NCBI GenBank assembly: GCA_024180945.1
Contig: JAKSGN010000005.1
Span: 3,348,001 to 3,412,000, forward strand
Source: Macrophomina tecta
Taxonomy: Eukaryota > Ascomycota > Dothideomycetes > Botryosphaeriales > Botryosphaeriaceae
DNA: 64,000 bases
Direction: 5' to 3'
Position numbers and translations under genes: made by a program. The notes beneath the pieces were generated by a model that ran no database searches, was not told the origin of the DNA, and saw nothing but the letters and a program-made list of their open reading frames with translations. Every line of letters begins with the position of its first letter. Position 1 is the stretch's first letter. Positions 33,961-43,533 of the stretch are shown here, piece by piece.

Positions 33961-35004
33961 ATGTCTGCCAAGTACATTGCCGCCCTCCCCGTCCTGGCCA
34001 GCGTCGTTGCTGGCCACGGCTTCATCACCACCCCCAAGCCCCGTATGCCTGGTGAGGCCATGGCTGCCGCTTGCGGTCAGCAGGTCTACAACAACCAGAA
34101 CTCCGACAACTACGGCAACGTCCAGGGCGAGCTCCAGGTTGCCAGCTCCCAGAGCGACTACAACGCCGAGGAGTGCGACATCTGGCTCTGCAAGGGCTAC
34201 AAGTTCGACGACAACAAGGACAACGTCCAGTCCTACTCCCTCGGCCAGAAGATCTCCTTCGTCGTCGACGTCCGTGCCCCTCACACCGGCACCGCCAACG
34301 TCTCCGTTGTCGACACTGCCTCCAACACCATCATCGGCAGCGTTCTGAAGCACTGGGACGAGTACGCCTCCACTGCCACCGGCGTCAAGACCACCGACAC
34401 CAACTTCGACATCACCCTCCCTGACGATCTTGGTGGCAAGTGCACCACCGCTGGCGAGTGTGTCATCCAGTGGTGGTGGGATGCCCGCAGCATCGACCAG
34501 TAAGCAATTCCTGAATCTCCGCCATCAAGCAACTACGAAACTAACGCGGCAACTAGGACCTACGAGTCTTGCATTGACTTCACCGTCGGCGGCTCCAGCT
34601 CCGGCTCTTCCAGCTCTTCTGGCTCGTCCAGCTCTGCTGTAAGCTCCGCTGCCTCAACCCCCTCCGCCTCTACCGTCGCAGCCGCGGCGGTCGAGCCCTC
34701 CTCCACCACCCTGGCCACCTCTGTCGTCCCCTCTTCGACCCCCGCCACCACCCCTGCTGCCACTGCTGCCTCCGGCGGCCTCGCCGCTGAGCTGGCCGCT
34801 GCCTTCCCCTCCAGCGTCCTCACCATGGAGCTCCCCTCCACCCCTACCGCCACCTCCGGCGTCGTTCCCGACCAGGCGCTTCCCGCTGGCACCACCGTCC
34901 AGGATCTCATCGACTGGTTTACCTACCTGGCTCAGAACCTCGTTAACAACTCTGGCTCCACGCAGAAGCGCCACGCCCGTGACGTCGCCCCTGCCCACCG
35001 CTAA
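33961..35004 (+). CDS. AA16-like lytic polysaccharide monooxygenase
   Basis: Exons 33961-34499 and 34557-35004 encode 328 residues. A signal peptide (residues 1-18, ending SVVAG) leaves His19 as the mature N-terminus, as required for the copper histidine brace. The second brace His is H108 in VRAPHTGTANVS. The blocks TPKPRMPGEAMAAACGQQ, DYNAEECDIWLCKGYKF and CVIQWWWDARSIDQTYESC follow the pattern of fungal AA16 enzymes, which oxidise cellulose and cello-oligosaccharides. The intron lies within DQ-TYE. After the catalytic domain (to about residue 190) there is a Ser/Thr-rich linker and a 70-residue tail without a carbohydrate-binding module. The tail ends in a KR-containing stretch with no GPI signal. 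AA16 versus another LPMO family is my recollection of sequence pattern. Confidence 0.87.
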
Positions 35005-37308
35005 AGTACGAACTGAACGAGTTCGGGTGACGATCGAGAACCCCCGCCGCGAATCGATGAAAATCCCTTCTCGGATCCAGAGTCCGTTCGCAGTGTTGAG
35101 GGGGGGTGTTGTTTGAGAGTGCTTTCTGTAAAGACTTTGTAAAGAAGATCAAAACTTTGAGCGAGTAGATTCTTTCTCTGTACAAAATATATGGCTACGC
35201 CTTTTTGACAAAATTCTACTCTCAGCGTTTCTTGTTCGATGCTGACCGTGAGACTTTGCGTCCCTGACTCAGTGGATGACCCCAGCAGATAACCGCTTGC
35301 ACCAGATTGATGAAACACCAAATGCTTGAGACTCGTAAACTTCCATCACCCCATCCTTGCAACATCCAATCCCCACCTCAGCCCCAAACCATGTGCGCGC
35401 GCGCAAGTGTCTCAGGCCACTACTATCTACACGCAATATCATCCCACCCCTCCCGATCAATCTATCGGACGCCAAGGCGGGGTCGCTTCGTTTGCGGGAA
35501 AACACCGTCGTCGGTTGGTGCTTCTACTTTCCCGTGCTTGCGAGCTGTGGTAAGTTGCATCTCTGCTCTTCTCTACTCTCCCGCCCTAGCCTGACGTGCA
35601 CGCAAATGCGTCGCTCAGTCACATGAACTTTCACTGTTTCGCGTTTTGAGACTACGCTCCTTCGGTTGTAGGCGGAGCAGCAATACGAATCGACAACTGC
35701 GCGTGCGCTATCAGGGGAAAAAAAAAAAAAAAAAAAGGGGGGCTCCCGCGGCGCGTGAACAACGGCCACTTAAAGCAGGCGGGCGCGCGTGTGCGGAACC
35801 AGGCGGCACGGCTTGGTATCTTTCTTAGTGCGCTTGAACTTCATTCTTGTTAGTGTCGTACCGGGATGCCTTCGCAACAGCCGACGGCAGGTTTTGGAGA
35901 CTTCGGTGATTTGATGGCCGCCAGGGCGTGATGGCCGCTAGAGCGGAATGTCCGATCACTGGGGCGGCTTGTGGCGTGCTTGGGTGGTGATGTGTAGTTG
36001 GTTTGGTTTTTCAGCGGCAGTCTTTGCACGTGTCGGATTGTTCCCTGGGTCGACCTGGCGCATTCGGCGGGTGTAACGTAGCTTGTATGGTAGATGTGCC
36101 TAGCCGTGGAAACCATTGTAGTGGGACTTTTAGATGAGAATTTTGGGGCACTTAGAGGCGTCCACCTATGTGTAGGTGAGCGTGCAAGGCAATGACGTGT
36201 TAGTTATGGCGAAGAGAAAACGTTGTAGATGACAGCTTGTGTTGGATGTTTCATGGCGGTCGCCGGAGGTTGGTTATTGCAACAGCTCGAAACCGTCGTA
36301 TCTACTCAACTTGGGTGAAAAAGAACTTACCGAGGGTACGAAGGTACGAATCACCCGAAAGACTGAGTGATGGATGGTGGTGGAACACCAGGCATTCACC
36401 ACCAGTAGTCTCAGTCAGCTGACACCATGTATATCTACCGTGCTTGCTCTTTATCTACCGATCATCATCCTGCGCACCTTTATCACTAAATTCATTGCAA
36501 ATAGCCCTTGATTTTCCGCGTACCATTATCCAGGTATACCACTAAAGTGACTATAAGAGGAGGAAAAGATGAACCATTGTCAACTCGTATACAAGGAGGT
36601 TTAATTCCGACCTCATTCCGCAGAACATGGCTGAGGCCTATGTGAAAGAGGTGTCGAAGTTTTGAGGCAGTGACTGCAATTACCAGGTATGTACAGAGGA
36701 CGGCGTTCTGAGCACAGATTAGCATGAAACATCGAGCATATCCCTCGGGATACTTGCAGGTACAAGTTATTGACTCTCTTGCTCTGTCTCTCTGTGTCGG
36801 CCATTATTTTATGGCCAATGTCTAGACCGCAATCTAGTAACGTATCAACGCCTCTCAGGGAAGCTAGTCCCATTCCGTGTCACCAGCAGCTAATGCACTC
36901 AATTCCCACCACATTCCACAACCTGACACCCAATCTGAGCCAAATTCCGACTGAAAAACTTTGGTAGTACCACGTACACCGCTCATATGTATGCTTGCAG
37001 GAGGTCAGCAGGAGTTTACCCTCAAAACCAACGCGGCGCGTCCTGCCAGGCATTTCTGACTCCGATGCGCTGGTCGAAATGTAATCCAATTTCACTTCAG
37101 CTTTTCCAGGAACTGTCTAGCCACGACATCTGGTTGCCGACGAAAGCAGTAGCCAGTGGCGTATGTAGACTCACATCAAGCAGTATGGATTTCACAAAAA
37201 GAAATCCCTCCCATTCTTGTTGTATTCCCTAAGAGTCTCAATCTTCCAGCCTCGCTTTCTTTAGCCCAGCAGAACTGTGGAGAATCCACGTTCTGCCCCG
37301 CTCCGAGA
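35005..37308. other. gene-poor stretch of about 2.3 kb
   Basis: No supported gene. An A20 tract lies near 35719-35738. Small frames on both strands lack domains, signal peptides and splice structure. Confidence 0.45.
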
Positions 37309-38751
37309 ATGATGATCCAGCAACCACAGTGGCATCGTAAGGCCCAGATCGTCATCGCCGCCGCCGCCTGTCTTCTCCTTTGCATCCTTATACTACGGCA
37401 GTACATTCAACATGCCACCCACAGCATCCCTCATCTAAACTCTAAAGAAACGTCAAGCCGCCTCCCTCTGGTAGGCCAGCAAAGGCCTCAGCACAAGCCC
37501 TCCCAAACCACCTGCCACGACCTCCCCGGCGCCTCGTCCGTCTTCGTCGTCCTCAAAACCGGCGCCACCGAATCCCAAATCAAACTGCCTGTCCACCTCG
37601 CCACCACCCTCCGCTGCACGCCCCACTACGCCATCTACTCCGACCTCGACGAAGACATCGCCACCGTCCCCATCTACGATGTCTTCGCCGGCGTCCCCGA
37701 CTCCCTCAAATCCACCTCCCCAGACTTCGCCTTCTACCACCTGCAACACGCCTGGCGGCGGGCAGGCCTCAACATCAGCGCCATCGCGCTCGCATCCTCC
37801 GACATGCGCGGCGCCGCCTGGACGCTCGACAAGTGGAAATTCCTGCCCCTCATGCTGCGCGCGCTCGCCGACGCGCCGCCCTCGATGCCGTGGTTCCTGT
37901 TCATCGAAGCGGACACGGGCATCGTGTGGACGAACACGCTGCGCTGGCTGCAGCGGCTCGATGCCCGCCAGGCGCTGTATGTCGGCGGCCAGAACTGGCT
38001 GGCCGACGACATCTTCCCGTTCGGGCACGGCGGCACGGGCGTCGTGCTGTCGCGCCCCGCGCTCGTGCGGCTCGCCGGCATGCTGAGCGTCGAGCCGGAC
38101 GTGTATGAGCGGCTGACGGCGGCGTCGTGGGCGGGCGACTATGTGCTCGCCAGGGCGTTGAGGGAGGTGGGGGTGTTGCTGACGCCGGCGTGGCCCATCC
38201 TGCAGGGCGAGACCCCGTGGCGGTTGGAGTATACTGAGGCGCTGTGGTGCTGGCCGGTGGTGTCATGGCATCATATGGGGCAGGATTGGATCAGGCGGAT
38301 TTGGGAGTTTGAGCAGGTCTTTAGCGGAGGGCAGGGGATTTATTCGGCGTATGATGAGGGGGTTGAGGACGGGGAGGACCAGGCCGGGGGGAGGAGGGTG
38401 ATGAGGCATTATCATATTTTTGAGCATTTCGTGGCGCCGCATGTGCTGAGAGTGCGGGAGAGGAAGCATTGGGATAATATGAGTCCTATCGTTGTATTGG
38501 AGGGAGAGGACGGTATGCTGGTGACGGATTTGGATGGTTGTAGGAGGGTATGTGAGGAGAAAGACGAGTGTATGCAGTGGCAATGGATTGGAGATGGAAC
38601 ATGCAGGATTGGCACAGCAGTGAGGTTGGGGGAGAAAGTGGATGAAGTGGAAGGTGAGGGTGTGTGGATGACGAGCGGTTGGATGGGTGAAAGGGTGGAG
38701 CGGTTCGTCGAGGAAATGAGAGGATGCAAGGAGGACTGGATCTTGCCATAA
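37309..38751 (+). CDS. type II membrane glycosyltransferase (GT31/Fringe-like) with C-terminal Cys module
   Basis: This is an intronless gene of 480 residues; a second ATG immediately follows the first. A cytoplasmic stub, one membrane anchor (about 12-29) and a luminal domain give the topology of Golgi glycosyltransferases. The luminal part contains AAWTLDKWKFLPLML, WFLFIEADTGIVWTNTLRWL, YVGGQNWLADDIFPFGHGGTGVVLSR and WAGDYVLARALREVGVLL. This order is that of fungal GT31-like/C1GALT-like proteins. The metal-binding DxD appears as E200-A-D202. Near the C-terminus four cysteines (411, 415, 421, 431) in DGCRRVC...CMQWQW...GTC resemble a PAN/Apple-type module. Acceptor and sugar donor are unknown. 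GC content is high in the first two thirds and lower in the last third. Confidence 0.82.
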   Translation: MMIQQPQWHRKAQIVIAAAACLLLCILILRQYIQHATHSIPHLNSKETSSRLPLVGQQRPQHKPSQTTCHDLPGASSVFVVLKTGATESQIKLPVHLATTLRCTPHYAIYSDLDEDIATVPIYDVFAGVPDSLKSTSPDFAFYHLQHAWRRAGLNISAIALASSDMRGAAWTLDKWKFLPLMLRALADAPPSMPWFLFIEADTGIVWTNTLRWLQRLDARQALYVGGQNWLADDIFPFGHGGTGVVLSRPALVRLAGMLSVEPDVYERLTAASWAGDYVLARALREVGVLLTPAWPILQGETPWRLEYTEALWCWPVVSWHHMGQDWIRRIWEFEQVFSGGQGIYSAYDEGVEDGEDQAGGRRVMRHYHIFEHFVAPHVLRVRERKHWDNMSPIVVLEGEDGMLVTDLDGCRRVCEEKDECMQWQWIGDGTCRIGTAVRLGEKVDEVEGEGVWMTSGWMGERVERFVEEMRGCKEDWILP

Positions 38752-40347
38752 TCCAAGCTACACAAGCGAATTACCTGAGAGAAAGTGTAGAAATATTAAC
38801 TACTTTGAATTGAACCAAGACCACGACTCTGGCCTATGCTTCTGCTAAGTTCTAAGCCTATTCGTATATGCGGTCAACCCAATTAAGAGTTGCTATTCCG
38901 GTCCTCTCGTCAGTTCTATCATTAAGACGTTGTAAATAACCAAGATAAAGTCCTTTGTTCCGATGCGTCGATATCGGGGAATGTGGCTTTACCATTCCCA
39001 TTGTTCTGCCCCGAGCACGCAAGACGTTAAAGTACGGACAATTACCTCCCTGCTAACAAGAGTGAATGCAGCGATACTTGTCTTGAAGGTCAGATGGCGA
39101 GGATCGACTGTGTCGAGCCCCCGCGACAACATTCATGAAACAGCTATCAATGCACTTTCCCAATTGGTAGTTCGAGAGTCTCATTGCCTGGCGGCAATGG
39201 CATACCCAGGCACATCCTGCCATTGATTGGGTTCAAGATTTCGCATGTCTGACGTCCCTACTACTGTAGCAATGGCCTCATCCGCTCTTCCTGATCGCTC
39301 GTGCCTACAGCATTGCTCAATCAACGCACAGCAGAGGCGAGGATGTCATACTTTTCCTCATATCTGAGGCAGCCTTCCTCGTCCGCCTGTGACTAGCTTC
39401 CAGGAATTTATTTCTCAGGCTGCCGGATGTGCTGCCCTCTCGCATGCTCGCTGACATATCTTCTCTAGTGCTCCGCGGGATCATATCTCCTTCGAGGAGT
39501 TTGGCTGCAGGCTACCAAAGGAGAGCAGCGTCCAGACACTAAGTTATGAACAGAACACAGGTCGGTCTCAAGGAGCTTATTGAACGGATTGATATAGCGT
39601 CATATTGCTTCCAAAGCATCGGTCCACCATATACTCCTTCATACCAATAAGCACTGCCACCTTATTGTCTTTCAACCTTTTGCTGAAGCTTTCAATGAAG
39701 CAAGCGAACCTATTGCTATCAAGTCCGCTACGTGAAGGGGTGGCTCAGCAACTCAGCCCGATTATGCAAGCTAAGCGCTCGTATGGAATTGATTTCTTGC
39801 ATAAAAATTGTAGATACCCGACTGAAAAGCCGAGACAGACGGTTCAGAGACTCCGCCAAGCATACTTATGCCATTCTTATCGAGAGCGCATTTTTCACAG
39901 TTTCAGTTTCAGCCCTGCCTTATCACCAGACAGCAGTCGCCAAAGCGGGGTTTCGAGGGGTTATTGTTACACACCGCGGCGTACAGCATTCCGCCCCCAG
40001 CAACCAACCTTGACGCCAGGAGCAACCTCAATCTGCATCTCCCATTAGCCCATAAAGGTGACCATGGTTCACACCCTTTGTTTTGAAAGCGATCCTCAAA
40101 GCCACAATGCACCACAATGCAGCAGTGTTACGCAAGGACCCTGACACAAGTGCTTATCATTAGGTGCAAGGTAGTTGGTCGTTTTTCATCCCCTTTCAAA
40201 GAAGCAAATAAGCTTTCTTATTTACATACGCATGGACGATTGATTGCGTGTCCCCCCCTCAATGTAAAAAGTACCGTCATATACATGTCCTTCATCATCC
40301 AATCACTGCACCCCGCTTTAAGTTCTTACAATAATCAAACTTTCAGC
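38752..40347. other. gene-poor stretch of about 1.6 kb
   Basis: No gene model is supported. It lies between two genes whose 3' ends face it. Confidence 0.45.
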
Positions 40348-41122
40348 TCAGACCCAAGCCTCCTCAACTTTGGGGATAAAGTTCCCCTCATTAAACGGGC
40401 AATTCGCATCTCCAAATACAGGCTGATTAAGCGCATTCCTCGTCGCATCAGTCATCACGTCCCAATCAATTATGGGATATTCCTTGCCCTCGCTGGTCTT
40501 GAACTGCAGCTCGTGGTTGGTGATGCCGTTGGTGAAGTACTCGACCATGACGCGGTCGCCATTGCGCTGGGGGCTGGAGTCCTTCTTGTAGCCGCTGTGG
40601 CTGGAGGCGGAGGCGCCGATGAGCGTAGGAGTGGCGGCGGCCGGGTCGTCGATGAAGACGACGACGTGCTCCCAGTCATGCCGGTGTCCGTTGGCCACGT
40701 CGCCGTCGTTGGGCTGGTCCTTCGGCCAGTACCACGCGTACATGATGCAGAAGCGCCCATTGTGCCACGCCGCCCGGACGTATGTCTGGCCCTTGGTTTC
40801 GTCTCTGCAGCCGCCAGCGTGGCTGCCGGTGTCCTGGAGGCCGCCGCTGGATTGAGTGTTAGCGAATTGGTGAGGCTTTCTGGGTGTGGAGGGCTTGCCT
40901 GGTGTCACCGGCTTCGTTGACAGCGGGATACGGCTGGCAGCCGTGAGCAATGTGGAGGAGCGGCTCGAACCTCCTGATGCCATCCCCTTCAGTGCCAGTC
41001 CTGATTGCTTCGGGCAACGGGCTGAGGGAGTCGTGGGCAACGACGGCACGGCTTTGTAGGACCGGGGCACCTGCAACGCAGGCAGCGGCGGCCATGGTGG
41101 AGATAATGGTGCTGAAGAACAT
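40348..41122 (-). CDS. NPP1/NLP family secreted protein (necrosis- and ethylene-inducing-like)
   Basis: Two exons on the minus strand (41122-40899, 40846-40348) give 240 residues. The intron is GC-AG (donor GCAAGC, 52 bp) and joins an in-frame NPP1 domain. A signal peptide occupies about the first 20 residues. The family heptapeptide GHRHDWE is intact at about residues 128-134, within the central domain. Cysteines in the N-terminal half fit a type-1-like NLP. NLPs are secreted by plant-associated microbes; many cause leaf necrosis in dicots by binding glycosyl-inositol-phosphoryl-ceramides, and others are non-cytolytic and only trigger defence. Whether this one is cytolytic cannot be told from sequence. 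No frameshift or premature stop is seen. The gene is isolated, with no effector cluster around it. Confidence 0.93.
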
Positions 41123-43019
41123 TCTGGGCAGATGTTTTGACTCTGAATACAATGAGAGCGGAGCTGATAGATGAATCGCTTGTCCGGTGTTGTTGTCCTC
41201 TGAGCCAGCAGATGACTTCCTCCCTTATATTTCTGTCTGTCGAGAGATTAGGCGTTCAACATGCTCGTACAGCTCTGCCATCGTGGCAACAAGACCTTCC
41301 ATCACAGCAGCTGTAAGGCAAGTGTAGTGCAGACCCATGAGTACCAAGACGTTTCGTTTGCTCAAATGGAGCCCCACAAGAGTTCGTGGCAAGCGTCATG
41401 GGGAAATCTGAGTTTTTGAGCCGCGCTTGGCAATTATGCCGCCACACTACAGTGAGCCGTATCAGGCTGTTTGAGGCAGGGCTCTGTTTCGACTCCCTTG
41501 CTGTGTTTTCATCATGCTCACCGGAAGTGTCGGCTCGGACAGGAAACGGACGGAAGGGCCCGCGTCCCCCCCGCCGGAAATGCAATGCACAGCCATCTTC
41601 TCAGTAAGGTTAAGTAACTAAGTTATTAGGAAGATCCTCGCTAATGGTGCTCTATATGGCCGAGCTCGGTCGAGGCCAAGCTTGGCGTAGGCAATGATCG
41701 ACTGACCTTCTTTGATAGAAATAACGGTATAGCATTGCGTATAGTGATTTCCGAAAAGTGCCAAGGCTCTCCAAGACTGGTGAACGTTGATAGATGAGTA
41801 CCGAAATTAGCATCTGCAGCCCTGGGGCCCACCCATGTTGAAGCGATTCTGCAGCCGGCCCACGTAAGAGGCTGCATCCCCACCAATAGCCCTACACAGC
41901 AGGACCGAAATAGAAAGATTGATGGTAGCTCGAGCCATGGTAACATGGCAGTGGCATAGGTCATCTACAGGGTCGGAGGGGGCCGAGTAGCCCAACTTGT
42001 GGAACTTGTATCGCGAAGGGCCTGTAATGGCTTAGACACCATTGAAAGCCCACCTCAAAAATCGCTGCGATGATTCTGTATCTCTGTGCCTTGACAGCTC
42101 TGGTTATCTGGTTGTTTCTTTGAGCGTCTCGGACTCGCGACGCCGGACACGACGTCTGGGCGCGACCTCGGGATGTGGAGAACGGCGCGGTATGCTAGAC
42201 GCTCTTGGCCTTTCCAGAGCTGAGTCCAACACAATGGATAAGGCGGCAGCTTACGAGTTGCAGAAACTCAAGTATGTCTTGAGTCACCCTTACGGCGTGA
42301 TGGTGAAGTAGGAAAGCGTGAATTATTGTTCAGCTTCTATACAGCCGTTCCCCAACCACGCGGGAAAAGTAGCAAAATGGCCAGCAAAATCTTGGCAGTA
42401 AGGTCCAGGAAGCTGCCTAGCACGTCGGTATTCATTCTCATTGACAGCGTTTTAGCTGCATAACCAGACAGGGCGTTAAGGCTTAGGCTGGCGTCCTTGA
42501 GGACGTATCCTTCACAAGCTGCTTGCAGTGGGGTTGTGTCAACAAACTCAGAAGCAGCTGGGCTATCCTAGGATAAGAATCGCAAGCGGGTTGAACGCTT
42601 GTATAAGGAGGCGACTTGGCGCGAAGTCAAAAGGACTTGCAATTTGTAAGCTATACGGCATAACGGCCGGGGGTTTCGGGTGCTCGAGGAAATATCAGCG
42701 AAAAGGCCGAAAGACTGCAGGAGTCGAGAACGCTCAGACAGCCCAGGCGGAGGCACGATGTCATCTCGTCCAGGGCCTCGCGGGCCGGCTCAATTCGCCG
42801 TGAAACTCCAACTGCACCGGGTATCATGAGCACTCATGCCTGTTGAATCACAAAATCAATATGGTACTTCTCTCAATATTACGATTGTCACCTTGCTGAA
42901 CAGAAGCGCCCGTTCCCTCCACGGAGACGCATTTCCGACCGCTTCATCAGCTCCGCATGTGCATTCTCTTCCAGAAGGCTGAAAGCATGCTAACAAACAG
43001 CATGAAAAAAAAAGGATAT
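41123..43019. other. gene-poor stretch of about 1.9 kb
   Basis: No gene is supported. A minus-strand segment near 42450-42530 reads TTPLQAACEG, resembling part of an ankyrin repeat, but no surrounding repeats or intact frame accompany it. Confidence 0.4.
41223..41230 (-). promoter_or_regulatory. TATA-like box of the NPP1 gene
   Basis: ATATAAGG on the minus strand lies about 100 bp upstream of the chosen start codon and supports that start. Confidence 0.35.
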
Positions 43020-43118
43020 TGATGAGGACGAGACTCGAACTCGCGCGGGTTGCCCCACCAGGAAACTTGTTAAGCTAACACCTTAACCTGGCGCCATAAC
43101 CAACTCGGCCACCTCACC
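43020..43118 (-). tRNA. tRNA-Leu (anticodon AAG), intron-containing
   Basis: The minus strand folds into a full cloverleaf. A 7-bp acceptor stem pairs GGTGAGG with CCTCATC with discriminator A. The D arm is GCC/GGC, the anticodon stem CCAGG/CCTGG, and the T arm loop TTCGAGT. The anticodon AAG is at 43084-43082. A 17-nt intron (43080-43064) lies one base 3' of the anticodon, the standard eukaryotic position. The long variable arm (GGG...CCC) is as expected for class II tRNA-Leu. The 99-nt primary transcript would decode CUU and, after inosine editing, other CUN codons. Confidence 0.95.
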
Positions 43119-43533
43119 AGCAACTGGGCATCTTGTAGTGAAACTGTGAATCCCACTGCGCGATGGAATACGAAGCTGGACAAAGAACTATCTATATTGT
43201 ATTCATTATAGTGGACTGGTACTAGACTCGACTGTAACTTGCGCAGAGCATGCTGTGGACTCCCATGAATGGCCCGGTTTGTTCTATACAGATGTCGTTG
43301 GCTCCCGGTCGTAAATTTCCCCGGTCGACAATTCTGAGCGCGGGTCCAGGATTCATTCTTCGAGGAGTCACAGCCGAGGACCGAGACCCGTCACTGCAAG
43401 CGTCTCCTCGCCATCGAATCATCCCACAGCAGAGGACCAGCCATCGTCTTCCCAACCAAGTTCATCTAAGTTTGCGCAACGAACGAGCCTCGCCCCGCAT
43501 CTGCAGTGCCAGAACTGCTCTATCCAGGCAATC
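43119..43533. other. intergenic, promoter of the dioxygenase gene
   Basis: No gene is seen between the tRNA and the 13-exon dioxygenase gene. Confidence 0.45.

Noticed and set aside
40117..40920. Plus-strand open frame of 267 codons over the NPP1 gene
   Set aside because: It is antisense to the clearly coding NPP1 exons, with no domain or signal peptide of its own.
42340..42800. Possible ankyrin-repeat relic on the minus strand (TTPLQAACEG)
   Set aside because: Only one short motif matches, neighbouring sequence does not continue the 33-residue pattern, and stops interrupt the frame.
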